Shown piece after piece: positions 15,988 through 25,564 of a stretch of 64,000 bases of DNA. The notes under the pieces were generated by a model. That model was not told where the DNA came from and did no database searches. It saw nothing but the letters and a program-made list of their open reading frames with translations. Made by a program: the position numbers and the translations under genes. This DNA is from Bacteroidota bacterium (GTDB taxonomy: Bacteria; Bacteroidota; Ignavibacteria; UBA10030; UBA8401): assembly GCA_030679145.1 (NCBI GenBank), contig JAUXTU010000116.1:62001-126000 (forward strand), given 5' to 3'. How positions within the stretch are numbered: position 1 is the stretch's first letter; the number at the start of each line of letters is the position of its first letter.

Positions 15988-16356
15988 TTTTATTTTTTTT
16001 GAAAAATGCTTTTATCAAGAATCTGTTCTTTAGATTCCGGATAAAAATCAGTGGGATGACATTTGATTTTAAAATATTATGCTAGTTTGAATAGAACGTT
16101 TTTGACTGTCGTTCCAACAGGCGAGTGAATGTATATTATTGTCCGCTACGGGCGCGGGGAAAGGGCGATGGTAATGGGCAATTCTGCGATATTGATAGCA
16201 CGGACGGGTCGATCCGATTGTCGCAAAACAAAGCGCAAATGAACAGTTGAGCTATATGTATATGTTAATTTCATCTCTATTAAATATAAAAATATTCTAT
16301 CGGTAATCAAGCGATAGTGTTAGAATTCTGAAAGAATTACATACTGTAAGATTGGA

Positions 16357-16387
16357 TTGTCTTTCCTAACGTATTTTTCTATCTTTA
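16357..16387 (+). promoter_or_regulatory. candidate promoter for the DUF4159-DUF4175-kinase operon
   Basis: TTG at 16357-16359, a 20-base spacer and TATCTTTA at 16380-16387 match the Bacteroidota promoter with one mismatch. The start codon follows seven bases after the -7 box, so the transcript would be nearly leaderless, as for xdhA. Confidence 0.5.
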
Positions 16388-16394
16388 TTCTATT

Positions 16395-17078
16395 ATGCGA
16401 TCAATTTTTACGGTAAGTATCATAAGTTTTATTATTACAATCTGCGGAATCGGTGAAATCAACGCTCAAACCAAAAGAATCGAATCTCAATTTCGCATTG
16501 CACGCCTTAAATATTCCGGCGGCGGTGATTGGTATAACGACCCCTCTTCTGAAATAAATTTGTTGAAGTATGCTCAACAGAACGCAGGAATTGATGCAGA
16601 TCCTAAATATGAATTTGTAGAGATCTCCAACGACAATTTTTTCTCATATCCTTTTATCTTTATGACAGGGCATGGAAACGCGACATTTTCCGAGTATGAG
16701 GTAAAACGATTGCGAATATATCTTGAAAGCGGCGGTTTTCTTTTTATTGACGATGATTATGGAATGGACAAAGCGATACGACGCGAAATGAAAAAAGTTT
16801 TTCCGGAATTTGATTTTGTAGAAATTCCATATAGTTATGGTTTGTACTCTTGTCTGTTTCAATTTCCCTACGGAGTGCCGAAGACACACGAACATGATAA
16901 TAAATCTCCGCAAGGATTAGGAATTTTTCATAAAGGTCGATTAGTCGTCTATTACACCTATGAATCAAATCCAAGCGATGGTTGGGCTGATCCTGAAGTG
17001 CATAACGATCCCCAAGACAAACGTGAAGAAGCATTGAAGTTCGGAACAAATATCATTGTTTGGAGTTTAACACAATAA
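16395..17078 (+). CDS. exported DUF4159 domain protein
   Basis: The 227-residue protein has a signal peptide (about residues 1-24, ending GEINAQ). It is followed by a DUF4159 domain: FRIARLKYSGGGDWYNDPS, then PFIFMTGHGNATFSEYEVKRLRIYLESGGFLFIDDDYG, and a closing KFGTNIIVWSLTQ. DUF4159 resembles the class I glutamine-amidotransferase/IFT52 fold but lacks an obvious catalytic Cys. In Bacteroidota, genes of this type often lie with MoxR/VWA/DUF4175 genes. Here the DUF4175 gene starts three bases after its stop, so the two probably act together at the envelope. The biochemical role is not known. Confidence 0.8.
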   Translation: MRSIFTVSIISFIITICGIGEINAQTKRIESQFRIARLKYSGGGDWYNDPSSEINLLKYAQQNAGIDADPKYEFVEISNDNFFSYPFIFMTGHGNATFSEYEVKRLRIYLESGGFLFIDDDYGMDKAIRREMKKVFPEFDFVEIPYSYGLYSCLFQFPYGVPKTHEHDNKSPQGLGIFHKGRLVVYYTYESNPSDGWADPEVHNDPQDKREEALKFGTNIIVWSLTQ

Positions 17079-17081
17079 TTC

Positions 17082-20000
17082 GTGACACAACCGACACAAC
17101 ATATCGTCAATCAGATCAAAGAACGGATCAACACCACTCGCCGTGCATTGTATCGGCAGGAATTGTTCACCGCGGTATTGAAAACATTTTCTGTTATTGG
17201 TCTGATAGGAACATTGGTTGTCTTCATCGAATCACTCGCTGAATTTAATTCCCACACACGAACGATTCTTTTCTACTTAAGCCTGATTTTTTCTACAGCA
17301 ATAGGAATTTGGTTGATGCGAAAACCAATCCTTCGATTTTTGGGAATGATTAAACCTCATTCGGATAGAGAAGTTGCACGAATGATCGGTGTAAAATTTG
17401 AAAAGATCGCAGACCGTTTGGAAAATGCGCTTGATCTTTCCGACATGTTGAAGAATGATGATACTAGCAGTTCGCCGGAGTTGATCGAAGTTGCACTGGA
17501 ACATTTTGATAAGTCAACAACGGGAATTAATTTTTCGAATGTTGTTTCCTTCACTCAACTCCAAAGTCTGGCAAGAACAGTTTCCATTGTTGGTACAACC
17601 ATTATAATCCTTGCCGTAATTCCAGGAACACCATTTCATGATGCGTTTAATCGAGTAATGAATTACGATTTAGAATTTATACCGAAGCAGCAATTTTCAT
17701 TTTCTGTCACGCCGGGAAATATTGATATTGTGAAAGGTGAGTCGGTAACAATTCAAGCGACAATTATTTCAGAAATTAATGAACAATCCATTCCCAAGAC
17801 AATCACTCTTCTCTATTCCGAAAATAAAGTTGATGTTAAAGAACATATTACACTCCGACCAGATTCTTCAGGTCAGTTCAGGCACATCTTTCCGTTGATA
17901 AAAGAATCAATGGAATATCAACTATCCATTGAGGATGGAATTACGAGCGATAAATTTTCTATTACTGTTGGGGAGCGTCCATTTATTCGTTCACTCGGCC
18001 TAACGATTGTTCCGCCCATTTATACAAAGCTCAAGAAAGAAGTGCTCGAAGAAAATATTGGAGATGTGCTCGTACTGCCGGGAACGACAATCATCTGGAA
18101 CATTGTGCCAAGCAAAGAGATTTCAGCTGCAACAATTGTGTTTAAGGATGGAACAAATATTCCATTGGAAAAGAATGAAGGTAACTATAGCGGAGAATTT
18201 TCCGCACTCAATCCAACTTCATATTACATTGAATTGGAAGATGCAGGTGGAAATACGAATCAGAATATCATCGAATATAAGATCGATCTGTTGACAGATG
18301 AATTTCCATCGATTGTTGTTGTTTCGCCCGGAAAGAATATTGATGTTACCGATGCAATGCAATTGCCGTTGGAATTAAAGATTGACGATGATTTTGGAAT
18401 AAACAAGCTTCAATTGTCATACCGCTTGGCGGAATCGAAATTTGAAAAATCAGAAAAAACATTCGCTATAAGCATTCCTTTTGATACGATCAACACAAAG
18501 AATGAGATCGTCAATTATCTTTGGGATCTGTCATCGCTTGGATTGGTTCCGGAAGATGTTATTGAGTATTACGCTGAAGTTCAAGATAACGATGGTGTGA
18601 ATGGTCCGAAAACTACAAAAAGTCAAACATATTTGATCCGCCTTCCATCATTGGAAGAAGTTTTTGCTGATGCGGATAATGCCCATGAAGATGCATTAAC
18701 AACGTTAGAAGAATCATTGAAAGATGCTCAAGAATTGAAAAAAGATCTTGAGGAACTTTCCAAGGATATGAAACGCAATCAGCAGATGGATTGGCAAAAG
18801 CAGAAAAAAGCCGAAGAAGCTTTGAAGAAATATGAAGAAATCCAAAAGAAGGTTGATAATGTAAGTCAGTCAGTTGATGAGATGGCGCAAAATCTTCAGC
18901 AAAACAATACACTCTCCAAAGAGACGTTGGAGAAATATATGGAATTACAAAAGACGCTGAGTGAACTGAATTCCCCTGAATTTCAGAAAGCAATGAAACG
19001 CATGCAGGAAGCGATGCAAAATGTTTCGCCCGATCAGCTTCAGGAAGCGATGCAGCAAGCGCAATTCAATGAAGAACAATTTCGTCAGAGTATTGAACGA
19101 ACAATGAATCTGTTGAAACGCATCCAGATCGAACAAAAAGTTGACGAGCTATTGAAGCGTGTGGAAGAGATGAAACAAGCGCAGGAAAATGTGAATAAAG
19201 AAACCCAACAGTTAAAACAGAACAATCCACAAAAAGCTGCAGAGCTTGCTCAGAAACAAGACGAGATCAATAAACAGTTGAGCGATGTTCAAAAAGAGTT
19301 GAATGATCTTGAGAAGAAGATGGAAGAATTCCCCAAAGAAATGCCGACGGATAAATTGAATTCAGCACAGGATGCTGCAAATGATAAAGATATGCAGAAT
19401 GCCATGAAACAAAGTTCGCAACAGCTTCGTTCGCAACAAATGGAACAAGCGATGTCGGCGCAGCAGCAGGCAAACAGTGGTATCAGCAAAATGCAGCAGG
19501 AGCTTTCCGAACTACAGGAACAAATGTTGAACAACCAAATGCAGCAAACGATGAATGCTTTGAGAAAATCGATGCAGGACATGCTTCAACTTTCACAGAA
19601 ACAAGAAGCGCTCAAAAATCAATCACGTTCATTGGATCCGAATTCACAGCAGTTCAAAGAGATTGCACAACAGCAGCAGAATCTTCAGGGCGATCTGAAT
19701 AATATTGCGAATGCCATAACTGAACTTTCTCAGCAGTCATTTGTTGTCACGCCCGAAATGGGAAAGCAAATTGGCAAAGCAATGGCGCAAATGCAGCAAG
19801 CAATGAGCGGAATAGAACAACGGAACGGACAAAGTGCAAGTGCGTCGCAGAATGAAGCGATGGCATCGTTGAACAAGGCTGCAACACAAATGCAGGGTGC
19901 AATGAAACAGATGCAGCAGCAAGGCGGTCAAGGGGGCGGATCATTGATGCAGCAGCTACGAAACATGGCAATGCAGCAGCAGCAGATCAACGCGCAGACA

Positions 20001-20474
20001 CAGCAAATGGGTCAACAAGAAGGAATGTCGCAACAACAAATGCAGGAAATGGGAAGACTCGCGCGGCAGCAGGATGCTGTGAGAAAATCATTGGAACAAT
20101 TGCAGCGCGAATCGCAAGGTTCGCCTGAGAAAAATAAAGTAATGGGCGATCTGGATAAAATAGCGGACGAGATGAAAGAAGTGGTGGAACAATTGCGACA
20201 GAATGAAATCAATCCAAATACAACACAACAGCAGGAACGGATCCTATCGCGGCTGCTTCAAGCACAACGTTCAATGCGTGAACGTGATTTTGAACAGAAA
20301 CGGAAAGCAACCACTGGTATCACTTTGCAGCGAAACAATCCCGTTGAACTTTCAGCGCAGACCAATGAATCGCAGTTACAAAAAGATATACAGCGTGCTC
20401 AAGAAGCAGGATACAGCAAAGACTATATGGATCTGATTCGAAAATATTATGAAGTGATCAGTAAGAGCAACTAA
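17082..20474 (+). CDS. DUF4175-like membrane protein with long Gln-rich coiled coil
   Basis: The 1130-residue protein starts with GTG three bases after the DUF4159 stop. Two transmembrane segments lie at about residues 25-47 and 53-75, and a third at about 163-182. Extracytoplasmic beta-rich repeats of Ig-like character follow to about 525. From about 530 to 1080 there is a long charged and then Gln/Met-rich coiled coil, full of QQ and MQQ runs. Its C-terminal end, AQEAGYSKDYMDLIRKYYEVISK, is typical of DUF4175-family proteins of Bacteroidota. The layout suggests an inner-membrane anchor with a filament-like periplasmic or surface part. Function is unknown; the neighbour DUF4159 protein is the likely partner. 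Confidence 0.75.
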   Translation: MTQPTQHIVNQIKERINTTRRALYRQELFTAVLKTFSVIGLIGTLVVFIESLAEFNSHTRTILFYLSLIFSTAIGIWLMRKPILRFLGMIKPHSDREVARMIGVKFEKIADRLENALDLSDMLKNDDTSSSPELIEVALEHFDKSTTGINFSNVVSFTQLQSLARTVSIVGTTIIILAVIPGTPFHDAFNRVMNYDLEFIPKQQFSFSVTPGNIDIVKGESVTIQATIISEINEQSIPKTITLLYSENKVDVKEHITLRPDSSGQFRHIFPLIKESMEYQLSIEDGITSDKFSITVGERPFIRSLGLTIVPPIYTKLKKEVLEENIGDVLVLPGTTIIWNIVPSKEISAATIVFKDGTNIPLEKNEGNYSGEFSALNPTSYYIELEDAGGNTNQNIIEYKIDLLTDEFPSIVVVSPGKNIDVTDAMQLPLELKIDDDFGINKLQLSYRLAESKFEKSEKTFAISIPFDTINTKNEIVNYLWDLSSLGLVPEDVIEYYAEVQDNDGVNGPKTTKSQTYLIRLPSLEEVFADADNAHEDALTTLEESLKDAQELKKDLEELSKDMKRNQQMDWQKQKKAEEALKKYEEIQKKVDNVSQSVDEMAQNLQQNNTLSKETLEKYMELQKTLSELNSPEFQKAMKRMQEAMQNVSPDQLQEAMQQAQFNEEQFRQSIERTMNLLKRIQIEQKVDELLKRVEEMKQAQENVNKETQQLKQNNPQKAAELAQKQDEINKQLSDVQKELNDLEKKMEEFPKEMPTDKLNSAQDAANDKDMQNAMKQSSQQLRSQQMEQAMSAQQQANSGISKMQQELSELQEQMLNNQMQQTMNALRKSMQDMLQLSQKQEALKNQSRSLDPNSQQFKEIAQQQQNLQGDLNNIANAITELSQQSFVVTPEMGKQIGKAMAQMQQAMSGIEQRNGQSASASQNEAMASLNKAATQMQGAMKQMQQQGGQGGGSLMQQLRNMAMQQQQINAQTQQMGQQEGMSQQQMQEMGRLARQQDAVRKSLEQLQRESQGSPEKNKVMGDLDKIADEMKEVVEQLRQNEINPNTTQQQERILSRLLQAQRSMRERDFEQKRKATTGITLQRNNPVELSAQTNESQLQKDIQRAQEAGYSKDYMDLIRKYYEVISKSN

Positions 20475-20496
20475 ATTATTAGACGACCAATACTCA

Positions 20497-23400
20497 ATGG
20501 CCAAAAAAATATCTAAAAACAACAAAGTTTCTTCTGACGATCAAACCTCACCAGATCGAGGAAAGGCACTTCTGATCAGTCAGACATTGAATGTTATTTC
20601 CCGCGCTACGTTAACAACCAGTGATCTCCAAACGTTATTCCGAACGATCCACACAGCGTTAGGAAAAATAATCGATACATCCAATTTTATTATTGGATTA
20701 TATGATGCCAAAACGGATACGCTCTCATTGCCATATGTTGTGGATGAACGTGATACCTACTCGTCACTCAAAGTTAAAGGCTCACATTCATTAACAGAAC
20801 ATGTATTATTCGATGGCAAACCGTGGCTGGTAAAAGAAACACAATTTGCTGAAGAAGAAAAAAAGCACGGTGCAAAAAAGATCGGTACAAAACCGGCGGT
20901 GTGGCTTGGAGTTCCATTGAAACTGCAAGGTTCCATCGTTGGTCTTATTGTGCTACAAAGCTATTCGAATCCTGATCTCTATGTTGAAAGTGATATTCCA
21001 ACGTTAGAAATTATTGCGGAACATATTGCTTTTGCCATTGAACGAAAGAATAAAGACGAAGAACTTTCGCGATTAGCATTGGCATTAAAAAGTACGCGTG
21101 ACTGTATCAACATCACCGATCTGAATAATACCATTTTGTTTGTCAACGATGCGTTCATAAAAACATATGGCTATACTTCGAAGGATGAATTAATCGGTAA
21201 ATCGATAGAAATAATTCGATCTTCAAATAATCCGTCTGCATTAGTCAGTGAAATATTCCCCGCAACAATGGCCGGAGGATGGAAAGGAGAAATTCTTAAT
21301 TGTAAGAAGGACGGTACAGAATTTCCGATATCATTGAACACTGCAATTATTAACGACGATAACGGGAAGCCCGTCGGATTCATGGGGGTATCTCAAGATA
21401 TTACTGAACGGCGGATTATTGAAGCGAATTTGTATCGTGAACGAAATTTACTTCGAACGATCCTTGAATCCATTCCTGATGAAATATATGTGAAAGACAG
21501 GAAAGGGAGATTCCTCCTTGCAAATTCTGCATGTGCACGCGCTTTGAAAAATGTCGGCATCAACGCACCGGAAGAACTTGTTGGAAAAACAGATCTTGAT
21601 CTGCTCTCTTCCGACATTGCGCGAAAGGAATACGATGAAGAACAAAAAATGATGAATATAGGTACAGCGATTATTGATAAAGAACATACTCTACGAGATG
21701 AGGCAACAGGAAAGATCCTGCGTTCTATTTTGATTAGTAAAACGCTGTTGAAAGATGGGCACGGAAATGTCGTTGGTTTAGTGGGGATCAATCGTGAAGT
21801 GACGAGCATGGCGATTGTTCGTGAAGAACTTACTGTAAGTGAAGAAAAATACAGAACGATCTTTGAGAACGTGCAGGATGTTTTTTATCAGACGGATCTT
21901 TCGGGAAGGATTACCGATATCAGTCCTTCTATTCACCGCTATTCTCAATATTCACGGGAAGAATTGATTGGTAAGCAGGTTGAAAGCGTCTATTTCAATC
22001 TGGCTGACAGAAAAAAGTTGATGAAAACGTTGCTTGAAAAAGGTGAAGTCATTGATGTACAGATTCCATTGAGGGCAAAGGATAATACGAGTATTCCAAC
22101 ATCCATTAACGCACATTTATTGTATGATAAAAATAAAAGACCGATTGGTGTCGAAGGATCTCTGCGCAACGTCAGCGAGCGTGTAAAAGCAGAAAATAAA
22201 TTGCACGAAACAAGTTCACGCCTTTCAACACTCATTCAAAATTTACAATCCGGGATTTTTGTTGTGAATGAGGAAGGGAAGATCGTGCTTGTGAATGAAC
22301 GATTCAGGTCTATCTTTGGAGTAGCACAGAGTATACCCGAACTGCTGTTTTCAGATTCGGATTCGCTTCGGCACAAAGTGCTATCATCATTGCCACAAGC
22401 GGAACAATTTGAAACACGCGTACAAGAAATACTCACAAAAAAACAAGTCATTGTGGGTGAAGAGATGAGATTTCCTGACGGCAGAATTCTTGAGCGTGAT
22501 TATATCCCCATTTTTGTTGAAGGTGAATACAAAGGGCATTTATGGCAATTTCATGATGTTACAGTAATTCGTGCAGCGCAGGAAGAACTGACAAAGTATG
22601 CCGAAGACATGAATATTGCAAAACAGCAAGCCGAAGAACAGGCACGCATCCTCATTCAGCAATCAACCGAACTGATCGAAGCGCGCGAAACAGCGATACA
22701 GGCGTCAAAACTTAAATCCGAATTTGTTGCGAACATGAGCCATGAAATTCGGACGCCGATGAATGGCGTGCTGAGCATTGCGGAACTTTTGATGGAAACG
22801 AAACTCACTCCAGAGCAGCGCGAGTTTACTGAGATCATCATACATTCGGGCGAATCATTATTGAAGATCATCAATGACATTCTCGATTTTTCAAAGATCG
22901 AGGCGGGAAAACTTTCTATTGAAGTAACAGATTTTAATTTGGAAAATGTTGTTGAAGAAACTGCATCACTTCTTGCGTACAAAGCAAATGAGAAGAATGT
23001 TGAATTGATCTCGCACATATCCCATGCGGTTCCGGTATTGCTACAGGGTGATGGAATGCGTATCCGCCAAATTATCACAAATCTTGTTGGGAACGCCATC
23101 AAATTCACCGAACATGGTGAAGTGATCATCCGTGTTATGCGCGTGAAAGAATATAACCGCACAGTTGAATTGAAATTCAGTATCAGCGATACGGGAATAG
23201 GGATACCGATCGACGCTCAACGAAAATTGTTCCAGCCGTTCACCCAAGCTGATGGATCTACCACGCGAAAATATGGAGGGACGGGACTTGGTCTTACGAT
23301 CTCAAAACAATTGGTAGAAATGATGGGTGGAACGATTGGTTTGGAAAGTGAGCAGGGAAAAGGAAGTTCATTCTGGTTCACCATTCCATTTGAATTACAA

Positions 23401-24624
23401 GAGAATATTCCGCCGTCGACCAAAGAGACGCTTCCATCGTTGAAAATTCTTATCGTTGATGATAACGAAACGAATCGTATCACGCTTAATCAACATCTGA
23501 CGGCATGGGGTATGAATGTGGATGAATCGGTGGGTGGAACGTCTGCCATTCAAAAGATCGAACAATCGGTGAAAACGAATGTTCCGTACCAAATGATCAT
23601 TGTTGATATGCAAATGCCGGAGATGAATGGCTTACAGTTCGCACAACAGATACGCCGCACATATGGACAAATGCACAGAATTGTTATGATCTCATCCATG
23701 AAAGTATCATCGGATGAATGGCAAGCAGCGGGTATAGATTCATTCCTTTTAAAACCAATCAGAAAACATGATCTGTATTCTCACCTGGCAGCTTTGTTGA
23801 ATACTGAACATCGAATGCCCGAACATACATCCACAGCAATAGTTCAGGAACAAACAACTGTTATGAACATCTTGAACATATTGGTTGCAGAAGATAATGC
23901 AGTCAATCAAAAAGTGGCTCTGAAGATGCTAGAAAAGATGAACGTTATTGCAGATATCGCAGTTAATGGTGCCGAAGCGGTGAAAGCTGTGAAGAGTAAA
24001 CGATATGATCTTGTATTTATGGATGTTCAAATGCCCGAACTTGACGGACTGGAAGCAACAAAAAAGATCCGTGAAATAGAATCACCTCCTTTGCATACAA
24101 CAATTATTGCAATGACTGCGAATGCACTGCAAGGTGACCGAGAACGATGTTTACAAGCGGGGATGGATGATTATCTTTCCAAACCTATCAAGCAAACTGA
24201 TTTGAAATTGATGATCGAAAAATGGACAGCATCGAAAATTGAGAACAAGAATGCAGTTAACCAGAATGAGTCAACAAAATCGCTATCAGTAATCGATCCT
24301 GTGAGGATTGCGGAAATCATTGAACTCGGTGATGAGTCATTATTGAAGGAGTTGTTAACGATCTATGTTGCTGATGGGAAAGTTGCAATGGATGATATTG
24401 AAACCGGTCTAAAGACAAATGATGCTGGAATATTGCGAGAAAGTTCTCATAAATTGAAAGGGAGTTCCGCAAATCTCGGTATAAAAAAACTTCGGGAACT
24501 CTGCGCTTCCATTGAAGAATTTGCGCGCGCTAATGATTTAAAAAATGCTCAATTGTTATTGAAACCTCTCAAGGAAGAATTTGAGAATGTAAAGCAATAT
24601 ATTTTTAACACGTATTCGGTATAG
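20497..24624 (+). CDS. soluble hybrid histidine kinase: GAF-PAS4-HisKA-HATPase-REC-REC-HPt
   Basis: The 1375-residue protein has no membrane segment. In order: a GAF domain (about 40-190), four PAS/PAC domains (about 195-310, 315-440, 445-565, 575-690), and HisKA with the phospho-acceptor H749 in NMSHEIRTPMNG. The HATPase follows (NLVGNAIKFTEHG, DTGIGIP, GGTGLGLTISKQLVEMMGG). Then come receiver 1 (ILIVDDNETN, D1037 in VDMQMPEMNG), receiver 2 (ILVAEDNAVNQ, D1176 in MDVQMPELDG) and an HPt domain with H1318 in ESSHKLKGSS. A complete His-Asp-His relay is therefore on one chain, but no DNA-binding regulator lies next to it. It follows the DUF4175 gene by 22 bases. Signals are likely small cytosolic ligands or redox cofactors. 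Confidence 0.93.
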   Translation: MAKKISKNNKVSSDDQTSPDRGKALLISQTLNVISRATLTTSDLQTLFRTIHTALGKIIDTSNFIIGLYDAKTDTLSLPYVVDERDTYSSLKVKGSHSLTEHVLFDGKPWLVKETQFAEEEKKHGAKKIGTKPAVWLGVPLKLQGSIVGLIVLQSYSNPDLYVESDIPTLEIIAEHIAFAIERKNKDEELSRLALALKSTRDCINITDLNNTILFVNDAFIKTYGYTSKDELIGKSIEIIRSSNNPSALVSEIFPATMAGGWKGEILNCKKDGTEFPISLNTAIINDDNGKPVGFMGVSQDITERRIIEANLYRERNLLRTILESIPDEIYVKDRKGRFLLANSACARALKNVGINAPEELVGKTDLDLLSSDIARKEYDEEQKMMNIGTAIIDKEHTLRDEATGKILRSILISKTLLKDGHGNVVGLVGINREVTSMAIVREELTVSEEKYRTIFENVQDVFYQTDLSGRITDISPSIHRYSQYSREELIGKQVESVYFNLADRKKLMKTLLEKGEVIDVQIPLRAKDNTSIPTSINAHLLYDKNKRPIGVEGSLRNVSERVKAENKLHETSSRLSTLIQNLQSGIFVVNEEGKIVLVNERFRSIFGVAQSIPELLFSDSDSLRHKVLSSLPQAEQFETRVQEILTKKQVIVGEEMRFPDGRILERDYIPIFVEGEYKGHLWQFHDVTVIRAAQEELTKYAEDMNIAKQQAEEQARILIQQSTELIEARETAIQASKLKSEFVANMSHEIRTPMNGVLSIAELLMETKLTPEQREFTEIIIHSGESLLKIINDILDFSKIEAGKLSIEVTDFNLENVVEETASLLAYKANEKNVELISHISHAVPVLLQGDGMRIRQIITNLVGNAIKFTEHGEVIIRVMRVKEYNRTVELKFSISDTGIGIPIDAQRKLFQPFTQADGSTTRKYGGTGLGLTISKQLVEMMGGTIGLESEQGKGSSFWFTIPFELQENIPPSTKETLPSLKILIVDDNETNRITLNQHLTAWGMNVDESVGGTSAIQKIEQSVKTNVPYQMIIVDMQMPEMNGLQFAQQIRRTYGQMHRIVMISSMKVSSDEWQAAGIDSFLLKPIRKHDLYSHLAALLNTEHRMPEHTSTAIVQEQTTVMNILNILVAEDNAVNQKVALKMLEKMNVIADIAVNGAEAVKAVKSKRYDLVFMDVQMPELDGLEATKKIREIESPPLHTTIIAMTANALQGDRERCLQAGMDDYLSKPIKQTDLKLMIEKWTASKIENKNAVNQNESTKSLSVIDPVRIAEIIELGDESLLKELLTIYVADGKVAMDDIETGLKTNDAGILRESSHKLKGSSANLGIKKLRELCASIEEFARANDLKNAQLLLKPLKEEFENVKQYIFNTYSV

Positions 24625-24698
24625 CAACATTTTTTTCCTTATCTACAAAAGATGTGTATATTTATCAATCTCAAAAAAAATACAAAAAGGAATATTGA

Positions 24699-25562
24699 AT
24701 GAAAGGTATTGTACTTGCCGGAGGTTCAGGCACTCGGTTATATCCAATCACCAAAGTGTATAGTAAGCAGCTTACTATTATCTATGATAAGCCGTTGATC
24801 TATTATCCGCTCTCTATTTTAATGCTTGGCGGTATCAAAGATATTTTGATTGTTTCAAATAAAGAGACCATCCCGATGTATCAACTATTATTCGGAGATG
24901 GATCTCATCTCGGTCTTTCCATTAGTTATGTATTACAGCCGGCACCGAACGGAATTGCGGAATCATTTATTCTTGGTGAGCAGTTCATCGGCAACGATAA
25001 TGTTACATTGGTTTTGGGTGACAATATTTTTTACGGTCAATTGGATTTCTTTTACAATGCTTTAAGACGAAAAAATGGTGCAACCATCTTTGGATATCGG
25101 GTGAACGATCCAGAACGGTACGGAGTTGTTGATTTTGACAAAAACGGCAAAGCACTTTCCATTGAAGAAAAACCAAAACAACCAAAATCGAATTATGCCG
25201 TTCCCGGTCTGTATGTGTATGATAATCGAGTTGTTGATATTTCCAAGAATATGAAACCGTCGCCGCGAGGCGAGTTAGAGATCACCGATGTGAATAATTT
25301 CTATCTGAACGAAGGGAATCTGAATGTAGAGAAGATCGGGCGCGGCGTTGCGTGGCTCGACACAGGAACTCCTGAAGCATTGTTACAAGCATCGAATTTT
25401 TTTGGTGTTATCGAAGATCGTCAAGGATTGAAAGTTGCGTGCATTGAAGAGATTGCGTACACAATGAAATTTATTGATAGAACTCAATACGAACGAGTGA
25501 TCGATGGAATTCCCCGTTCGGCGTATCGAACGTACCTGGAAAGAATCTTACACGAAGAGTGA
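24699..25562 (+). CDS. rfbA: glucose-1-phosphate thymidylyltransferase
   Basis: The 287-residue protein has the sugar-nucleotidyltransferase start KGIVLAGGSGTRLYPITKVYSKQL, then YDKPLIYYPLSILMLGGIKDILIVS, VTLVLGDNIFYG and VDFDKNGKALSIEEKP. The closing YGxY-type region AWLDTGTPEALLQASNFFGVIEDRQGLKVACIEEIAY is that of RmlA. It makes dTDP-glucose from glucose-1-phosphate and dTTP, the first step to dTDP-L-rhamnose. Length is standard. An aaaaagga ribosome-binding sequence lies about eight bases before the ATG. The gene overlaps rfbC by the gtga junction or abuts it. Confidence 0.94.
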   Translation: MKGIVLAGGSGTRLYPITKVYSKQLTIIYDKPLIYYPLSILMLGGIKDILIVSNKETIPMYQLLFGDGSHLGLSISYVLQPAPNGIAESFILGEQFIGNDNVTLVLGDNIFYGQLDFFYNALRRKNGATIFGYRVNDPERYGVVDFDKNGKALSIEEKPKQPKSNYAVPGLYVYDNRVVDISKNMKPSPRGELEITDVNNFYLNEGNLNVEKIGRGVAWLDTGTPEALLQASNFFGVIEDRQGLKVACIEEIAYTMKFIDRTQYERVIDGIPRSAYRTYLERILHEE

Positions 25563-25564
25563 AC

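Larger units (their letters stand above)
15943..16394. other. divergent intergenic region with a GC-richer patch
   Basis: This 452-base divergent gap carries the rocD promoter at its left end and the DUF4159 gene promoter at its right end. Between them, about 16130-16245 is clearly richer in G and C than its surroundings (gcgcggggaaagggcgatgg and following). It encodes only a 24-codon open frame (ATG at 16168) that I do not recognise. It may be a decayed gene remnant or a structured RNA; I can assign nothing more. Confidence 0.4.

Noticed and set aside
16168-16242. 24-codon frame in the GC-richer patch
   Set aside because: Too short, with no ribosome-binding site and no recognisable product; kept only as part of the intergenic description.
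18700-20250. Repetitive CAG/CAA-rich DNA resembling a microsatellite or CRISPR-like repeat
   Set aside because: It is coding sequence of the Gln/Met-rich coiled coil, in frame throughout and without regular spacers.
21393-21809. 138-codon minus-strand frame in the PAS region
   Set aside because: Antisense to a well-supported kinase and without a family resemblance.
22656-23162. 168-codon minus-strand frame inside the hybrid kinase gene
   Set aside because: It mirrors the strongly conserved HisKA/HATPase coding sequence; its open length is a by-product of codon use.
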